NCBI GenBank assembly: GCA_963932955.1
Contig: CAWVRK010000016.1
Location: 1 to 44,315, forward strand
Direction: 5' to 3'
Length of the DNA stretch: 44,315 nt
DNA from: Flavicella sp963932955
GTDB lineage: Bacteria; Bacteroidota; Bacteroidia; Flavobacteriales; Flavobacteriaceae
Shown here: positions 42,786 through 44,315 of the stretch, one piece after another
How positions within the stretch are numbered: position 1 is the first letter of the stretch
Layout: each line of letters begins with the position of its first letter
Translations under genes and position numbers: made by a program
The notes under the pieces: model-generated
The model's input: the letters and a program-made list of their open reading frames with translations, nothing else
Database searches by the model: none
Told to the model about the DNA's origin: nothing

Positions 42786-42940
42786 TACTTCTTTTTGACC
42801 AAAATACGGCATGTAGGCAATTTTGAAGCATCAAGCGTTGAGTTGAGCACGAAGTTTGAGGTGAGCCAAAAGCCATAATTCTACTCCTATTTCGGCTATT
42901 TTTTTAACAACCTTTGGGAGCTGTCTTTTCAATTCTATTT

Positions 42941-44062
42941 TCAAATAAAGGTCAATGAATACCCAACTATTGCTCCGCCCAAAACAATAAATGCACTGTT
43001 TATTTTTTTGAAAACAAAGACGACAATCAAACTTGCAACACCCATTGAAATTGTTCGCCAATCTGTTATCGTGTCTTTTGCCATTTCTATACAAACTGCA
43101 ATGATCAATGCTACTGCTGCCACATTTACTGCATCTAAAATCGCTCCAATAATTTTTGATTTCCGCATTTTTGGCAGCAACGGATTTAATACAAGGACGA
43201 AAAGAAATGAAGGTAGAAAAATTCCAAGAGTTGCAAGAGTTGCTCCTGTAATTCCGTTCATTTGCCAACCTATAAAAGTTGCAGTTGACAGAACAGGCCC
43301 TGGTGTTATTTGTCCGATAGCAACTGCGTCGATCAATGCTTGTCTTGTCAGCCACCCGGCAGCAACTAATTCTGTGTCAAGGAAGGCAAACAAAACATAG
43401 CCACTTCCATAGAGAATTGCACCAACTTTTAAGAAAGTCAAGAATATTTTAAATGCTCCGATTCTTGTCGGTTCCGTTACTTGCATGACTAGTAGCGGAA
43501 TAAAACTTTTTAGATTCCCTGTATTTTTTTTAAAATAGTAAAGTGTCAAACCCAGAAAACCACTGCCAAAAAGTGCGGTAATTTCGTTCACTCCAAGCAG
43601 ACACGCTGCCAAAGTCACAATTCCTAAAACAGCAAGCTCTGTATTTTTTATGGCTTTTTTTCCAAGGCGAAAAGCTGCCATTACAATTATTGAGATTACG
43701 GCTGGTTTTATCCCGTAAACAAAGGGGGCGACTTCTGGCAGCTGTCCATATTTTTCGTAGAGAAAAGCAAAAACGGAAGTGATGACAACCGCAGGAAAAA
43801 TAAAACAAATTCCTGCCACAAAAAGCCCTTTCCAACCTGCACGTTCATACCCGCAATGCATTGTCATTTCAGTTGAATTTGGTCCAGGAATTAAATTTGT
43901 TACTCCAATGAGGTCGAGAAAGTGTTCTTGTGTCATCCACTTTCTTTTTTTAACAACTTCATCTTCCATCATTGCTATGTGAGCTGCGGGACCTCCAAAA
44001 GCGATGCAGCCTAACTTGAAGAATAACTTCGCAAGTTCTTTCAGTTCTTTTTTTTGAGACAT
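42941..44062 (-). CDS. chrA: ChrA-type chromate transporter
   Basis: 373 residues with two CHR domains in tandem. The first has GCIAFGGPAAHIAMMEDE (about 18-35) and GVTNLIPGPNSTEM; the second has VGAILYGSGYVLFAFLDTELV and AVAIGQITPGPVLSTATFIG. About ten helices. ChrA proteins export chromate using the membrane potential; many housekeeping members transport other anions, so resistance should not be assumed. It is monocistronic and upstream, to the right edge, no further gene is seen. Confidence 0.92.
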   Translation of the reverse strand: MSQKKELKELAKLFFKLGCIAFGGPAAHIAMMEDEVVKKRKWMTQEHFLDLIGVTNLIPGPNSTEMTMHCGYERAGWKGLFVAGICFIFPAVVITSVFAFLYEKYGQLPEVAPFVYGIKPAVISIIVMAAFRLGKKAIKNTELAVLGIVTLAACLLGVNEITALFGSGFLGLTLYYFKKNTGNLKSFIPLLVMQVTEPTRIGAFKIFLTFLKVGAILYGSGYVLFAFLDTELVAAGWLTRQALIDAVAIGQITPGPVLSTATFIGWQMNGITGATLATLGIFLPSFLFVLVLNPLLPKMRKSKIIGAILDAVNVAAVALIIAVCIEMAKDTITDWRTISMGVASLIVVFVFKKINSAFIVLGGAIVGYSLTFI

Positions 44063-44315
44063 TTTAAATTCAGTTCAAATGTTTGACTTTTAAAAGGTTT
44101 TTAGTTTGCTTACAACGTCAGTATAGGGTCAATACACATTAAAAGTAAATTTTTTTCATTTGACCAGTGGAGTACCCCTCACTTTTTTTGTAAATGATTT
44201 GCAACCTGGAAATTTTTAGTGATTCCACACCTTTATTAAAAAATTCAATATTTTAGGTTTACGCTGCCACCCGCTCTCTAGCATATGGGATCCTTTGTAC
44301 CTATTGAATTAAAAC
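44063..44315. other. Non-coding right edge
   Basis: AT-rich upstream region of the chrA-type gene. I see no gene, tRNA or clear TAnnTTTG promoter here; the nearest candidate is AACATTTG near 44077 on the minus strand. Confidence 0.4.

Noticed and set aside
42831..43355. 174-codon minus-strand frame overlapping the chrA-type gene
   Set aside because: It is rich in Arg, Asn, Ser and Cys as expected for a shifted frame of a membrane protein gene. The ChrA frame explains the region.
1..44315. Prophage, CRISPR array, insertion sequence, restriction or other defence system
   Set aside because: No integrase, transposase, Cas, methylase or phage structural gene and no spaced repeats were seen on either strand.

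Overview
The window comes from a chromosome of a member of Bacteroidota, most probably a (marine-type) Flavobacteriaceae. The evidence is: a type IX secretion (T9SS) C-terminal sorting domain on a BspA-like surface protein; a fused SecDF; the flavobacterial promoter element TAnnTTTG ahead of many genes; the neighbourhoods hpt-adk-obgE, ExbB/ExbD/ExbD and pdxA-DUF177-rpmF-fabH-accB-accC; an AT-rich, A/C-biased coding style; and almost no Shine-Dalgarno sequences. The genus cannot be named from sequence reading alone.

Layout. 1-686: 3' end of a BspA-repeat adhesin-like protein with a T9SS tail. 963-6214: secDF, then hpt, adk and obgE (export, purine salvage, nucleotide balance, ribosome GTPase). 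6249-8749: a small lipoprotein, a small membrane protein and a solitary LacI regulator, with a 395-base gene-poor stretch at 6726-7120. 8943-15275: a processive GT2 glycosyltransferase, a YhhQ-type queuosine-precursor transporter, fabD, galE plus a sugar aminotransferase (surface polysaccharide precursors) and a MORN-type secreted protein. 15388-22846: a PlpD-like patatin/beta-barrel protein, uvrC, 5-formyl-THF cyclo-ligase and PEP carboxylase. 23011-28326: a LuxR-type protein with a pseudo-receiver, a Crp/Fnr regulator, an RND/MMPL exporter and an alkylglycerol-monooxygenase-like desaturase. 28459-32080: asnS, rpoN and a divergent PAP2-like membrane protein. 32162-35363 (minus): ExbB, a four-helix protein, ExbD and ExbD, followed by an outer-membrane barrel gene with its own promoter. 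35431-35517: tRNA-Ser(GGA). 35757-40750 (minus): pdxA, DUF177, rpmF, fabH, accB and accC, a lipid/ribosome/vitamin B6 block. 40813-44062: ribE, an AlkB-like dioxygenase, two tandem DoxX-like proteins and a ChrA-type transporter.

How it works together. Most of the window is core metabolism and envelope building: fatty-acid initiation (FabD, FabH, AccB, AccC), anaplerosis (PEP carboxylase), surface sugars (GalE, aminotransferase, GT2), and envelope transport (SecDF, MMPL, ExbBD, PlpD-like protein). I see no prophage, CRISPR array, insertion sequence, toxin-antitoxin pair or classical defence island. The least explained parts are the ExbB/4-TM/ExbD/ExbD unit without a TonB, the pseudo-receiver LuxR protein beside a Crp/Fnr regulator, the divergent PAP2-like protein behind rpoN, and the coupled DoxX-like pair with a perfect operator-like palindrome.
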